DNA of 64,000 bases from Nocardia abscessus (GTDB lineage: Bacteria > Actinomycetota > Actinomycetes > Mycobacteriales > Mycobacteriaceae). A program made the position numbers and the translations under genes. Below the pieces are notes generated by a model. The model searched no databases. It was not told the DNA's origin and saw nothing but the letters and a program-made list of their open reading frames with translations. The stretch is taken from the NCBI RefSeq assembly GCF_015477775.1, contig NZ_JADLQO010000005.1, forward strand, positions 186,001 through 250,000, in the 5' to 3' direction. Below, one piece after another: positions 23,835 through 32,025 of the stretch; positions within the stretch are counted from its first letter, which is position 1; the number at the start of each line of letters is the position of its first letter.

Positions 23835-25379
23835 ATGAGTAATCCCGTACCGGGCGAACGAATCGCAGTCCGCCCTCCTACGGGTGGCGACGATCCGAAC
23901 AAGATCGCCATGCTCGGCCTCACATTCGACGATGTGCTGTTGCTGCCTGCCGCCTCGGATCTCATCCCCAGCTCTGTGGAGACCTCCAGCCTGCTGACCA
24001 GGGAGATCCGCCTGCGCACCCCACTGGTCAGCTCGGCCATGGACACGGTGACCGAGGCGCGGATGGCGATCGCCATGGCCCGCGCGGGCGGTATGGGCGT
24101 GTTGCACCGCAACCTCTCGGCGGCCGACCAGGCTTCCCAGGTGGAGACGGTCAAGCGGTCCGAGGCGGGCATGGTCACCGACCCGGTGACCTGTCGTCCG
24201 ACCGACACGCTCGCCGAGGTGGACGCCATGTGCGCCAGGTTCCGCATCTCCGGGCTTCCGGTGGTGGACGAGACCGGTGCGCTTGTGGGCATCATCACCA
24301 ACCGCGACATGCGTTTCGAGGTGGATCAGGACCGCCGCGTCGCCGACGTGATGACCAAGGCTCCCCTGATCACCGCGCAGGAGGGCGTGACCGCCGAGGC
24401 CGCGCTGGGACTGCTGCGCAGGCACAAGGTGGAGAAGCTGCCGATCGTCGACGGCAACGGGCGCCTGCGCGGCCTGATCACCGTCAAGGACTTCGTCAAG
24501 ACCGATCAGTACCCCAACGCCACCAAGGACCGCGACGGCCGCCTGCTGGTCGGCGCCGCGGTCGGTGTCGGCGAGGACGCGTGGTCGCGTGCCATGACGC
24601 TGGCCGACGCGGGCGTCGACGTGCTGGTGGTGGACACCGCGCACGGTCATCAGGCGCAGGTGCTGCAGATGGTGACCAAGGTCAAGGCCGAGGTCGGCGA
24701 CCGGATCCAGGTGGTCGGTGGCAACGTGGCGACCCGCGCGGGCGCCGCGGCTCTGGTCGAAGCGGGTGCGGACGCGGTCAAGGTGGGCGTCGGCCCCGGC
24801 TCCATCTGCACCACCCGTGTCGTCGCCGGTGTCGGCGCACCGCAGATCACCGCGATCCTGGAGGCGGTCGCCGCGTGCAAGCCCGCGGGCGTCCCGGTGA
24901 TCGCCGACGGCGGCATCCAGTTCTCCGGCGACATCGCCAAGGCCATCGCCGCGGGCGCGTCCACTGTGATGCTCGGCTCGTTGCTCGCGGGCACCGCCGA
25001 GTCCCCCGGCGAGCTGATCCTGGTCGGCGGCAAGCAGTTCAAGAGCTACCGCGGCATGGGCTCGCTGGGCGCCATGCAGGGCCGCGGCCAGGCCAAGTCC
25101 TTCTCGAAGGACCGCTACTTCCAGGACGATGTGCTGGCCGAGGACAAGCTGGTCCCCGAGGGCATCGAGGGCAGGGTGCCGTTCCGCGGCCCGGTCAACC
25201 AGGTGATCCACCAGTTGGTCGGCGGCCTGCGCGCGGCGATGGGCTACACCGGCTCGCAGTCGATCGCGCACCTGCAAGAGGCCCAGTTCGTGCAGATCAC
25301 CGCGGCCGGCCTCAAGGAGAGCCACCCGCACGACATCACCATGACCGTCGAGGCCCCTAACTACACCGGACGGGGTTAG
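23835..25379 (+). CDS. guaB: IMP dehydrogenase
   Basis: A 514-residue IMP dehydrogenase, GuaB2 of mycobacteria. The ATG at 23835 follows aggaggggtcgatccga. The TIM barrel begins with LTFDDVLLLPAASDL; two CBS domains (about 110-235) are inserted, with VTDPVTCRPTDTL and ADVMTKAPLITAQEG; the catalytic Cys lies in GVGPGSICTTRVV near 325; and YRGMGSLGAMQGRGQAKSF is the flap. It oxidises IMP to XMP with NAD, the committed step to GMP. The gene is followed by guaB3 and guaA, keeping the actinobacterial guanine cluster. Confidence 0.97.
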   Translation: MSNPVPGERIAVRPPTGGDDPNKIAMLGLTFDDVLLLPAASDLIPSSVETSSLLTREIRLRTPLVSSAMDTVTEARMAIAMARAGGMGVLHRNLSAADQASQVETVKRSEAGMVTDPVTCRPTDTLAEVDAMCARFRISGLPVVDETGALVGIITNRDMRFEVDQDRRVADVMTKAPLITAQEGVTAEAALGLLRRHKVEKLPIVDGNGRLRGLITVKDFVKTDQYPNATKDRDGRLLVGAAVGVGEDAWSRAMTLADAGVDVLVVDTAHGHQAQVLQMVTKVKAEVGDRIQVVGGNVATRAGAAALVEAGADAVKVGVGPGSICTTRVVAGVGAPQITAILEAVAACKPAGVPVIADGGIQFSGDIAKAIAAGASTVMLGSLLAGTAESPGELILVGGKQFKSYRGMGSLGAMQGRGQAKSFSKDRYFQDDVLAEDKLVPEGIEGRVPFRGPVNQVIHQLVGGLRAAMGYTGSQSIAHLQEAQFVQITAAGLKESHPHDITMTVEAPNYTGRG

Positions 25380-25520
25380 CCCGCTAGGTTCATGTACAGG
25401 ACCAACCGGTCCGTGCATGATTGAGCTTGCCCACCGGCTGTGGCGGTGAGCACGCCGCGCGGGAGTTGGCGGCGCGTCCTGTGCTGCCCACCTGCCCCCC
25501 ACAACGTAACCACTGGAGGC

Positions 25521-25654
25521 GCGAGTCTTACGAGCGCCGTTCGCGGCCCGGCTCGCGTTCCAGCGGTCGAAGCGCATGCGCCATAGGCGCGAGTCTCGAC
25601 CGCTGGAACGCGAGCCATCAAGGGGCCGCGAACACGCAGCGCCGCAGGCGCTGC
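25521..25654 (+). repeat. Palindromic repeat element, copy 1 (left of guaB3)
   Basis: A 134-bp element that recurs in inverted orientation at 26857-26990 with two mismatches. It is itself a near-palindrome: arms of 21 bases (ggctcgcgttccagcggtcga and its complement) flank a 25-base centre, and an outer cgcggcc/ggccgcg pair extends the stem. The end nearest guaB (gcgagtcttacgagcgcc) recurs a third time at 27031-27048. There is no coding potential for a transposase. It resembles a MITE or REP/BIME-type mobile repeat. It lies between guaB and guaB3, ending 20 bases before the guaB3 start. Confidence 0.9.
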
Positions 25655-25674
25655 CGAAATTAAGGAGATTTCGC

Positions 25675-26838
25675 GTGCGCGACATGGTGGAGATCGGCAT
25701 GGGCCGGACCGCCCGGCGTACCTACGAGCTGGACGACGTCGACATCGTCCCCTCGCGCCGGACCCGCTCGTCGAAGCAGGTCTCGCTGGCCTGGCAGCTG
25801 GACGCCTACCGCTTCGAGATCCCGTTCCTCGCGCATCCCACCGATGCCCTGGTGTCGCCGGAGTTCGCCATCGAACTCGGCCGCCTCGGCGGTCTCGGCG
25901 TGATCAACGGCGAGGGCCTGTGGGCGCGGCACGCGGATGTCGGCGCGAAGATCGATCAGTTGCTCGAGCTGGTCGGCAAGGGCGGGTACGAGCGCGCCGT
26001 GGCGCTGCTGCAGGAGCTGCACGCCGCGCCGATGCAGCCGGATCTGCTCGCCGCCGCCGTCGCACAGGTGCGCGCCGCCGGTGTCACCGTGGCGGTGCGG
26101 GTGAGCCCGCAGAACGCGCGCACGCTCACCCCGGCGCTGCTGCAGGCGGGCCTCGACCTGCTCGTGGTGCACGGCACGATCATCTCCGCCGAGCACGTCG
26201 GCGACGGTGAGCCGCTGAACCTCAAGACCTTCATCGCCGAGCTGGACGTGCCCGTGGTCGCGGGCGGCGTGAGCGATCACCGCACCGCACTGCACCTGAT
26301 GCGCACGGGCGCGGCGGGTGTGATCGTCGGCTACGGTTCCTACCCCGGTGCGACCACCACAGGGGAGGTGCTCGGCATCGGCGTGCCGATGGCCACGGCC
26401 ATCGCGGATGCCGCCGCCGCCCGCCGCGACTACCTCGACGAGACCGGCGGCCGTTACGTGCACGTCATCGCGGACGGTGACGTCGCCACCTCCGGGCAGC
26501 TGGCCAAGGCGATCGCGTGCGGTGCGGATGCCGCCATGCTGGGTGTTCCGCTCGCCCTGGCGGCCGAGGCGCCGGGTCGCGGCTGGTACTGGCCGTCGGC
26601 GGCCGCGCACCCGTCGGTGCCGCGCGGTTCGCTGCTGCACGTCGACGATCCGTGGGATCTGGGTGGCGAGACGGTCGGCGACACCGTGCGCCCGAGCCTG
26701 GAGCGGGTGCTCTTCGGTCCGTCCGACGATCCGTTCGGGTCGCTGAATCTCGTTGGCGGACTGCGACGTTCGATGGCCAAGGCCGGATACTCGGATCTGA
26801 AGGAATTCCAGAGGGTCGGCCTGAGCGTCCGTGCTTGA
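25675..26838 (+). CDS. guaB3: GuaB3 family IMP dehydrogenase-related protein
   Basis: A 387-residue barrel protein without CBS domains. The GTG at 25675 has taaggag eight bases upstream. EIGMGRTARRTYELDDVDIVP opens the family signature; LVVHGTIISAEHV, VIVGYGSYPGATTTGEVLG and DGDVATSGQLAKAIACGAD follow. Where GuaB has SICTT at the active-site loop, this protein has YPGATTT, so the catalytic Cys is absent, as in mycobacterial GuaB3. The function is unsettled: it may bind IMP or GMP, or assist GuaB. It sits between two inverted copies of a repeat element, which probably moved in after the gua cluster formed. Confidence 0.92.
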   Translation: MRDMVEIGMGRTARRTYELDDVDIVPSRRTRSSKQVSLAWQLDAYRFEIPFLAHPTDALVSPEFAIELGRLGGLGVINGEGLWARHADVGAKIDQLLELVGKGGYERAVALLQELHAAPMQPDLLAAAVAQVRAAGVTVAVRVSPQNARTLTPALLQAGLDLLVVHGTIISAEHVGDGEPLNLKTFIAELDVPVVAGGVSDHRTALHLMRTGAAGVIVGYGSYPGATTTGEVLGIGVPMATAIADAAAARRDYLDETGGRYVHVIADGDVATSGQLAKAIACGADAAMLGVPLALAAEAPGRGWYWPSAAAHPSVPRGSLLHVDDPWDLGGETVGDTVRPSLERVLFGPSDDPFGSLNLVGGLRRSMAKAGYSDLKEFQRVGLSVRA

Positions 26839-26856
26839 TTGCGCTGGGTCTGATTT

Positions 26857-26990
26857 GCAGCGCCTGCGGCGCTGCGTGTTCGCGGCCCCTTGATGGCTCG
26901 CGTTCCAGCGGTCGAGACTCGCGCCTGTGGCGCATGCGCTTCGACGGCTGGAACGCGAGCCGGGCCGCGAACGGCGCTCGTAAGACTCGC
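26857..26990 (-). repeat. Palindromic repeat element, copy 2 (right of guaB3)
   Basis: The inverted partner of 25521-25654: over 134 bases I count two mismatches, one in the stem (cggtcga against ccgtcga) and one in the loop. It starts 19 bases after the guaB3 stop. Read through, the two copies could pair with each other and would put guaB3 in a 1.2-kb loop, or each could fold alone. Confidence 0.9.
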
Positions 26991-27029
26991 TTTTCCGGGG
27001 ATCGCCGAGTGGCTGGGATGTGTCGCGAT

Positions 27030-27054
27030 CGGCGCTCGTAAGACTCGCTTCTCC
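27030..27054 (-). repeat. Partial third copy of the repeat end
   Basis: The 25 bases here match 26972-26996 with one mismatch (cggcgctcgtaagactcgct then t or c and tcc). Only the tip of the element is present, 34 bases after copy 2. It suggests a nested or incomplete event at the same target. Confidence 0.75.
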
Positions 27055-27085
27055 AGTGGTGGCTGGGAGGGCGTGGCGGGCGGGT

Positions 27086-27886
27086 TCATCGGACGCGGGT
27101 CGGTTTCGTTCTGGCGCGCAGGAACTGCTGGATCGCGTGGTTCACCGGCTCGGGGTGGGTCATTGTCACCGCCAGGCGCGCGTCCGCGATCTCGATGAAC
27201 GTGGCGCCGGACAGGCCGAGGGCCAGTTCCTGGGCGCGCTCGCGGTCCATGCCGCTGTGTGTGGGGTGGATCACCAAAGCGGGGCAGGAGATTTCGCGGA
27301 GGCGATCGAGTACCGAGTCCCGGCTCAGCAGGCAGCCCGCCGCGACCTCGATGCCGCGGCGATCGCGCACCAGCCACCGCTGGGTCCAGATCGTGCGGTA
27401 CCACTCGTCGTCGCCGATCAACCAGGAAGCCAGCTGGTGCACGGCGCGCTCGCGGGAACCGTCGTCGTACCACTGCTCGAGGAACTTCTGCGTGGCGGTG
27501 GACTGCTCGGGGGTGGGGCCGTGCGCCTCGGTGCTGATCAAGATCAGCGCGGAGACGCGTTCCGGCGCGATCAGCGCGGTGCGCAGCGCCGTGAAGCCGC
27601 CCTGCGCGGTGCCGCCGATGACGGCCTGTTCGGCGCCGAGATGATCGAGCACGGTCAGCGCGTCCCTGGCCGCGGTCCAGTAGGTGAAGGGTAGGCCCTC
27701 GTCCCTGGTACGGCCGTGGCCGCGGGCATCCCAGGAGACGATCCGGAATTCCGGTGCGAGCGCGGCCGTTTGGGCGGCGAACATGGTGCGGTCCATGAAG
27801 AACTCGTGCGCCAGCAGTACCACCGGGCCGTCCCCGCCGCTGTCCTCGTAATGGATGTCGGCATCGATCGCGCGGGCGAAGGGCAC
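27086..27886 (-). CDS. Alpha/beta hydrolase with altered nucleophile (Ser to Ala)
   Basis: About 266 residues, probable GTG start at 27886 just before PFARAIDADIHYEDSG. The fold is clear: VVLLAHEFFMDRTMF oxyanion region, SWDARGHGRT, an acid in HPTHSGMD and the terminal His in MTHPEPVNHAI. The nucleophile elbow reads GGTAQGGF; the position that carries Ser in GTSQGG relatives is Ala, coded by gcg at 27605-27607 (complement). A single base change from tcg would account for it. The protein should not act as a serine hydrolase unless it uses another mechanism, or there is a sequence error. It is convergent with guaB3 and divergent from guaA. Confidence 0.82.
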   Translation of the reverse strand: MPFARAIDADIHYEDSGGDGPVVLLAHEFFMDRTMFAAQTAALAPEFRIVSWDARGHGRTRDEGLPFTYWTAARDALTVLDHLGAEQAVIGGTAQGGFTALRTALIAPERVSALILISTEAHGPTPEQSTATQKFLEQWYDDGSRERAVHQLASWLIGDDEWYRTIWTQRWLVRDRRGIEVAAGCLLSRDSVLDRLREISCPALVIHPTHSGMDRERAQELALGLSGATFIEIADARLAVTMTHPEPVNHAIQQFLRARTKPTRVR

Positions 27887-28006
27887 GAGCAGAAGGATAA
27901 CCAGCGAGCCGGGCCGCGCGTGACGATTCGGGCGGTCGGCTCGGCTCCCGCGCGGGGGCCGCTGTGCCGATGATTCGCTCGTTTCGCCGCTCACTAAACT
28001 GGGTGG

Positions 28007-29581
28007 GTGGCACAAACCCAGAGACCGGTCCTCGTCGTCGACTTCGGAGCACAGTACGCCCAGCTGATCGCACGGCGGGTTCGCGAGTCGAGCGTGTACT
28101 CCGAAGTGGTTCCCCACACCGCGACGGTGGAGGAGATCGCCGAGAAGCAGCCGCTCGCTGTGATCCTCTCCGGCGGCCCGGCCAGCGTGTACACCGAGGG
28201 CGCGCCGCAGCTGGATCCGCGCTTGTTCGAGCTGGGGCTGCCGGTCTTCGGCATCTGCTACGGATTCCAGGCGATGGCCCAGGCGCTGGGCGGCACGGTC
28301 GCGCACACCGGCACCCGCGAGTACGGGCGTACCGAACTCAACATCGACGGCGGTTTGCTGCACGGCGGCCTGCCGACCATTCAGCCGGTATGGATGAGCC
28401 ACGGTGACGCGGTCACCGACGCGCCGGAGGGCTTCGAGGTCACGGGCACCACCGCGGGCGCTCCGGTCGCCGCGTTCGAGGACCGCGCTCGCCGCCTCGC
28501 GGGTGTGCAGTATCACCCCGAGGTGCTGCATTCGCCGCACGGACAGCAGGTGCTGAGCCGGTTCCTGCACGAGCTGGCCGGCATCCCGTCCACCTGGACC
28601 CCGGCGAACATCGCGGATTCGCTGATCGCCTCGGTACGCGAGCAGGTCGGCGACAAGCACGCGATCTGCGGGCTGTCGGGTGGGGTGGACAGCGCGGTGG
28701 CCGCAGCGCTGGTGCAGCGTGCCATCGGCGACCGTCTGACCTGCGTGTTCGTCGACCACGGCCTGCTGAGGGCGGGGGAGCGCGAGCAGGTGCAGCAGGA
28801 TTTCGTCGCCGCGACCGGCGCCAAGCTGGTGACCGTCGACGCGGTGGAGAAGTTCCTCGGTGAGCTGAAGGGCGTGACCGATCCCGAGGAGAAGCGCAAG
28901 ATCATCGGGCGGGAATTCATCCGGTCCTTCGAGGACGCGGTGGGTGAGGTGGTGCTCGAGCACGGCGACGCCGACGGCGCGGCGCCGAAGGTCGAGTTCC
29001 TGGTGCAGGGCACGCTGTACCCGGACGTCGTCGAGTCCGGCGGCGGCACCGGCACCGCGAACATCAAGAGCCATCACAATGTCGGCGGCCTGCCCGACGA
29101 CCTGGAATTCGAACTCGTCGAGCCGCTGCGGCTGCTGTTCAAGGACGAGGTCCGCGCGGTGGGCCGCGAGCTCGGTCTGCCCGAGGAAATCGTTGCCCGG
29201 CAACCGTTCCCGGGTCCGGGCCTCGCCATCCGGATCGTCGGTGAGGTCACCGCGGATCGGCTGGAGACGCTGCGCAGGGCCGACGCCATCGCCCGCGAGG
29301 AACTGACCGCTGCGGGTCTGGACCGGCAGATCTGGCAGTGCCCCGTGGTGCTGCTCGCGGAGGTCCGCAGCGTCGGCGTGCAGGGCGACGGCCGCACCTA
29401 CGGCCACCCGATCGTGCTGCGCCCGGTCTCCAGCGAGGACGCCATGACCGCCGACTGGACCCGGCTGCCCTACGAGGTGCTCGAACGCATCTCCACCCGC
29501 ATCACCAACGAGGTGGCGGAGGTCAACCGCGTGGTCCTGGACGTGACCAGCAAGCCGCCGGGCACCATCGAGTGGGAGTGA
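28007..29581 (+). CDS. guaA: GMP synthase (glutamine-hydrolysing)
   Basis: A 524-residue GuaA that aminates XMP to GMP. The class I glutaminase domain covers about 1-200, with nucleophile Cys in GICYGFQ near 83 and the His-x-Glu pair in YHPEVLHS near 170. The ATP pyrophosphatase domain follows with SGGVDSAVAAALVQ near 224, and the dimerisation domain ends KPPGTIEWE, which is the conserved C-terminus that binds XMP. The start is GTG at 28007. Together with guaB and guaB3 it completes the guanine nucleotide branch. Confidence 0.97.
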   Translation: MAQTQRPVLVVDFGAQYAQLIARRVRESSVYSEVVPHTATVEEIAEKQPLAVILSGGPASVYTEGAPQLDPRLFELGLPVFGICYGFQAMAQALGGTVAHTGTREYGRTELNIDGGLLHGGLPTIQPVWMSHGDAVTDAPEGFEVTGTTAGAPVAAFEDRARRLAGVQYHPEVLHSPHGQQVLSRFLHELAGIPSTWTPANIADSLIASVREQVGDKHAICGLSGGVDSAVAAALVQRAIGDRLTCVFVDHGLLRAGEREQVQQDFVAATGAKLVTVDAVEKFLGELKGVTDPEEKRKIIGREFIRSFEDAVGEVVLEHGDADGAAPKVEFLVQGTLYPDVVESGGGTGTANIKSHHNVGGLPDDLEFELVEPLRLLFKDEVRAVGRELGLPEEIVARQPFPGPGLAIRIVGEVTADRLETLRRADAIAREELTAAGLDRQIWQCPVVLLAEVRSVGVQGDGRTYGHPIVLRPVSSEDAMTADWTRLPYEVLERISTRITNEVAEVNRVVLDVTSKPPGTIEWE

Positions 29582-29642
29582 TCTCCCGGCCGCACGGCGG
29601 TCGGTAGCCGCCCACCGTCATCGTGCGGGAGGGTGACCGAGC

Positions 29643-29783
29643 TCAGCGGGGGCGGTGGAAGGCGCTGTGCAGGATCAGATGGCCCAGCAGCGCGCCGTGG
29701 GTGGTGGCGGGCCGGGGGCGAGGATCCGGTGGTGTGGTCCGCGTGTCCGGGGGCGCCTGATCGGTGGGTTCGCCGGGGTTCAT
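29643..29783 (-). CDS. Possible 46-residue Pro-rich small protein
   Basis: An ATG at 29783 is preceded at a good distance by acaggagaatccga. The product has a Pro/Thr/Asp-rich first half (MNPGEPTDQAPPDTRTTPPD) and a short hydrophobic end (ALLGHLILHSAF). It lies in the 314-base gap between guaA and the envelope stress module, antisense to the end of guaA's downstream region. Nothing in the family databases comes to mind. The ribosome-binding site is the main argument for it; the small size keeps confidence low. Confidence 0.35.
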   Translation of the reverse strand: MNPGEPTDQAPPDTRTTPPDPRPRPATTHGALLGHLILHSAFHRPR

Positions 29784-29858
29784 TCGGATTCTCCTGTCGT
29801 ACGACGACGAGGGGAGCGTGGTCCGGGTTTCCATCGCTCCACCTCGGGGACGAACGTG

Positions 29859-29888
29859 GAACGGCCCGTCCGGATGGACGGGCCGTTC
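29859..29888 (-). terminator. Terminator of the PspC-type operon
   Basis: A perfect 13-bp stem (gaacggcccgtcc and its complement) with a 4-base loop lies eight bases past the end of the leftward small membrane protein gene. Without a T-tract, but strong and well placed. Confidence 0.8.
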
Positions 29889-29895
29889 GGCGTGA

Positions 29896-30111
29896 TCAGG
29901 GTCGTTTGCGCGGGGAGATCACCAGCACGATGCCGATGACGATCGCGGCGAGCACGACGATCCAACCGATCGGAATCATGCTGGTTGCGGGCCAGGACGC
30001 GGGGCCGACGAAGGCCCACGCGCTGACCGCGAGAGCCAGCAGACCCGCGATGAGCAGCGAGGCGGCAGGACCGCGACGGGATTCGGTCGTGTTCTTCTCG
30101 GTTTCAGCCAC
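29896..30111 (-). CDS. Small two-helix membrane protein
   Basis: A 71-residue protein with a GTG start at 30111 and ggaggtgcagc upstream. After a short charged N-terminus (AETEKNTTESRRG) there are two transmembrane helices (about 16-36 and 45-64) and a basic end, SPRKRP. The start overlaps the end of the PspC/LiaF-like gene by eight bases, so the two are translated together. It is probably an accessory membrane subunit of that module. I recognise no family. Confidence 0.78.
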   Translation of the reverse strand: MAETEKNTTESRRGPAASLLIAGLLALAVSAWAFVGPASWPATSMIPIGWIVVLAAIVIGIVLVISPRKRP

Positions 30112-31813
30112 GCTGCACCTCCACGTTTCCGGCGCGGACGTCGATGTCGAGATCGAGCACCGGCGCGCCGGGAGCATTCGGACCGCTGATCCCGTCGACG
30201 CAGCGCGCCTCGGCCATGGTCGCCGTGCAGCTGGTTCGGACGGTCATGTCGGCGGGCAGCAGGATGCGGGCTTCGCCCATCCGGACGTCGAGGTCCACGG
30301 TGCGGTTCTCGGTGAGTTTCACCGATCGCAGGTCCAGCGTGCCCGAGCCCATGGTCACCTTGTAGTTCGCCGCCAGTTCGGCGGCGGAGGCCGGCGCCCA
30401 GGTGTGGTCGCCCATCGCGGCCTGGTCGAACTCGACCGGACCGACCGCGGAGGCGAGCAGCACGAACCCGGCGAGCGGCGCGGTGAGCACCAGCAAGCCG
30501 TAGCCGCGCCGCAGGAACGCCCCGAGCACCAGGCCGAGACCGATCACGGCCAGCGCCGCCGCGGCGATCCGGCCGGGTGTCATCCACTCCACGCCCGAGG
30601 ACGCTGCCGCACCCGCGCCTGCTGCCGCCAGGATGGCCAGGCCGATCACCACGGGCGTCAGGCGCGAGCGCGGGCGCTTCTGCGGTGGGGTGACGACGGT
30701 GCGGACGGGGGTGGGTTCCGGGAGGTCCCAGGCGAGCGGAGCGACGCCGAGCGGGTCCCACGACGGTGGGGTCGGGCCGCCGATGATCGCGGGGCGGTAC
30801 GGGCTCGGAGTGCGCCCCGGTGTGTCGGCGGCGTCTTTGTCGAGTGCGACAGGCGACGTTCTCGCGATGGGCGCGGCCACCGGTTCGTGTGCGGCCGAAT
30901 CGGCTCGGCCGCCGTCGGTCGTGTTCGATCCGGCCTGGTTGCCGGACGGATCGATACGGTCGCTGTCGGTCGTGAGCGGCCCGGCTTGATCGCCGATCGT
31001 GGTGGGCGAACCGGCCTGGCCGCGGACAGCCGCGTCCGATCCGCTCTTGCCGTCGGCGGACGCGCTCGGTTCGGGTCCAGCAGGGGTGGTTGCCGATTTG
31101 TCCAGCACCACGGTCGCCGGGTCCTGCTCGTCTGCCGCGGGCTTGTTCAACTTGTTCAATGGGACCGTTGCCGCGTCGCCGTTCGCGGCATGCGCGGGCG
31201 TCTCGGGGACGTAGGCATCCGGCAGCTTGGTGTACGGCGTGTAGACGGCGGTCGGCGGCACGTACAGGTCGCCGACGGTCCGGGGCGTTCCCGGCGGGAA
31301 GACCGCTCCGGGGTAGCCGGTGGCGGTGATCCCGCCGTCGGGGACGAATCCGCCGAACAGTTCGGCGGTACCGGGCGGCGGATTGGGCGTGCGCAGGTGC
31401 AGCATCCACCAGCCCGCCAGCATCAGGGCGAGGCTGATCAGGCCGGATCCGCCGAGACCGACGCCGACCGGGCCCATCGTGCTCACGGCGATGGCCAGCG
31501 CGACGATCAGCACGATGGTCTTGGTCTGTGACTGCGAGCTGGAGCCCTTGCCGACCAGCGACTCGGCCGCGGACGCTTGGTCGCCCGACGCGCTCAGCAG
31601 CAGCCAGGCCAGCAGGTACAGCACGATGCCCGCGCCGCCGAAGATCGTCGAGACCACGAACGCGACGCGCACCAGCACCGGGTCGATCTCGTAGCGCCGT
31701 GCGAACCCCGCCGCGACGCCCGCGACGGGTCCCTGCCGCGGCAATCGGACCGGCCGGGTCTGCCATATCTGCTGGACCTGGTCGCCGAAGCTCGTTTTCG
31801 TCATGTTTCTCAT
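30104..31813 (-). CDS. PspC-domain membrane protein with LiaF-like C-terminus
   Basis: A 569-residue membrane protein. The N-terminal PspC domain (about 20-80) includes RQGPVAGVAAGFARRYEIDP and a hydrophobic helix. A second pair of helices (about 95-140) follows, then a Pro/Ala/Asp-rich disordered region of some 200 residues. After that come further helices (about 380-450) and a C-terminal domain with MGSGTLDLRSVKLTENRTVDLDVRMGEARILLP; this Gly-x-x-x-Leu-Asp-Leu pattern is the LiaF/toast-rack domain. It is divergent from a histidine kinase that also has a PspC domain. By analogy with LiaFSR and EsrISR it should restrain the kinase until envelope stress. ATG at 31813 or 31804. Confidence 0.85.
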   Translation of the reverse strand: MRNMTKTSFGDQVQQIWQTRPVRLPRQGPVAGVAAGFARRYEIDPVLVRVAFVVSTIFGGAGIVLYLLAWLLLSASGDQASAAESLVGKGSSSQSQTKTIVLIVALAIAVSTMGPVGVGLGGSGLISLALMLAGWWMLHLRTPNPPPGTAELFGGFVPDGGITATGYPGAVFPPGTPRTVGDLYVPPTAVYTPYTKLPDAYVPETPAHAANGDAATVPLNKLNKPAADEQDPATVVLDKSATTPAGPEPSASADGKSGSDAAVRGQAGSPTTIGDQAGPLTTDSDRIDPSGNQAGSNTTDGGRADSAAHEPVAAPIARTSPVALDKDAADTPGRTPSPYRPAIIGGPTPPSWDPLGVAPLAWDLPEPTPVRTVVTPPQKRPRSRLTPVVIGLAILAAAGAGAAASSGVEWMTPGRIAAAALAVIGLGLVLGAFLRRGYGLLVLTAPLAGFVLLASAVGPVEFDQAAMGDHTWAPASAAELAANYKVTMGSGTLDLRSVKLTENRTVDLDVRMGEARILLPADMTVRTSCTATMAEARCVDGISGPNAPGAPVLDLDIDVRAGNVEVQRG

Positions 31814-32025
31814 GGTGTGCCCGATTCCCGTGTCGGCGCATCGGGGGGAACCCTGAAAAACAGCCTGAACACTTTGGACCGATCCACCGATGTAGCAATC
31901 ATTCAGCTATGCACGGCGGATGGCGGCGCGCGGTCGTTTCGGCCTGGTCGAGGCGGGTGCCGTCCAGCAAGATCAGGGTGATTACCGATGGCTGGCAGCT
32001 GCGAAACCGTGCCAGTATCGAAGAC

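Noticed and set aside
25521..26990. Composite transposon carrying guaB3
   Set aside because: No transposase or IS open frame is present and guaB3 is in its normal syntenic place; called a repeat pair only.
29976..31898. 640-codon minus-strand frame overlapping the PspC/LiaF-like gene
   Set aside because: Arg-rich out-of-frame reading of the real gene at 30104-31813, without domains.
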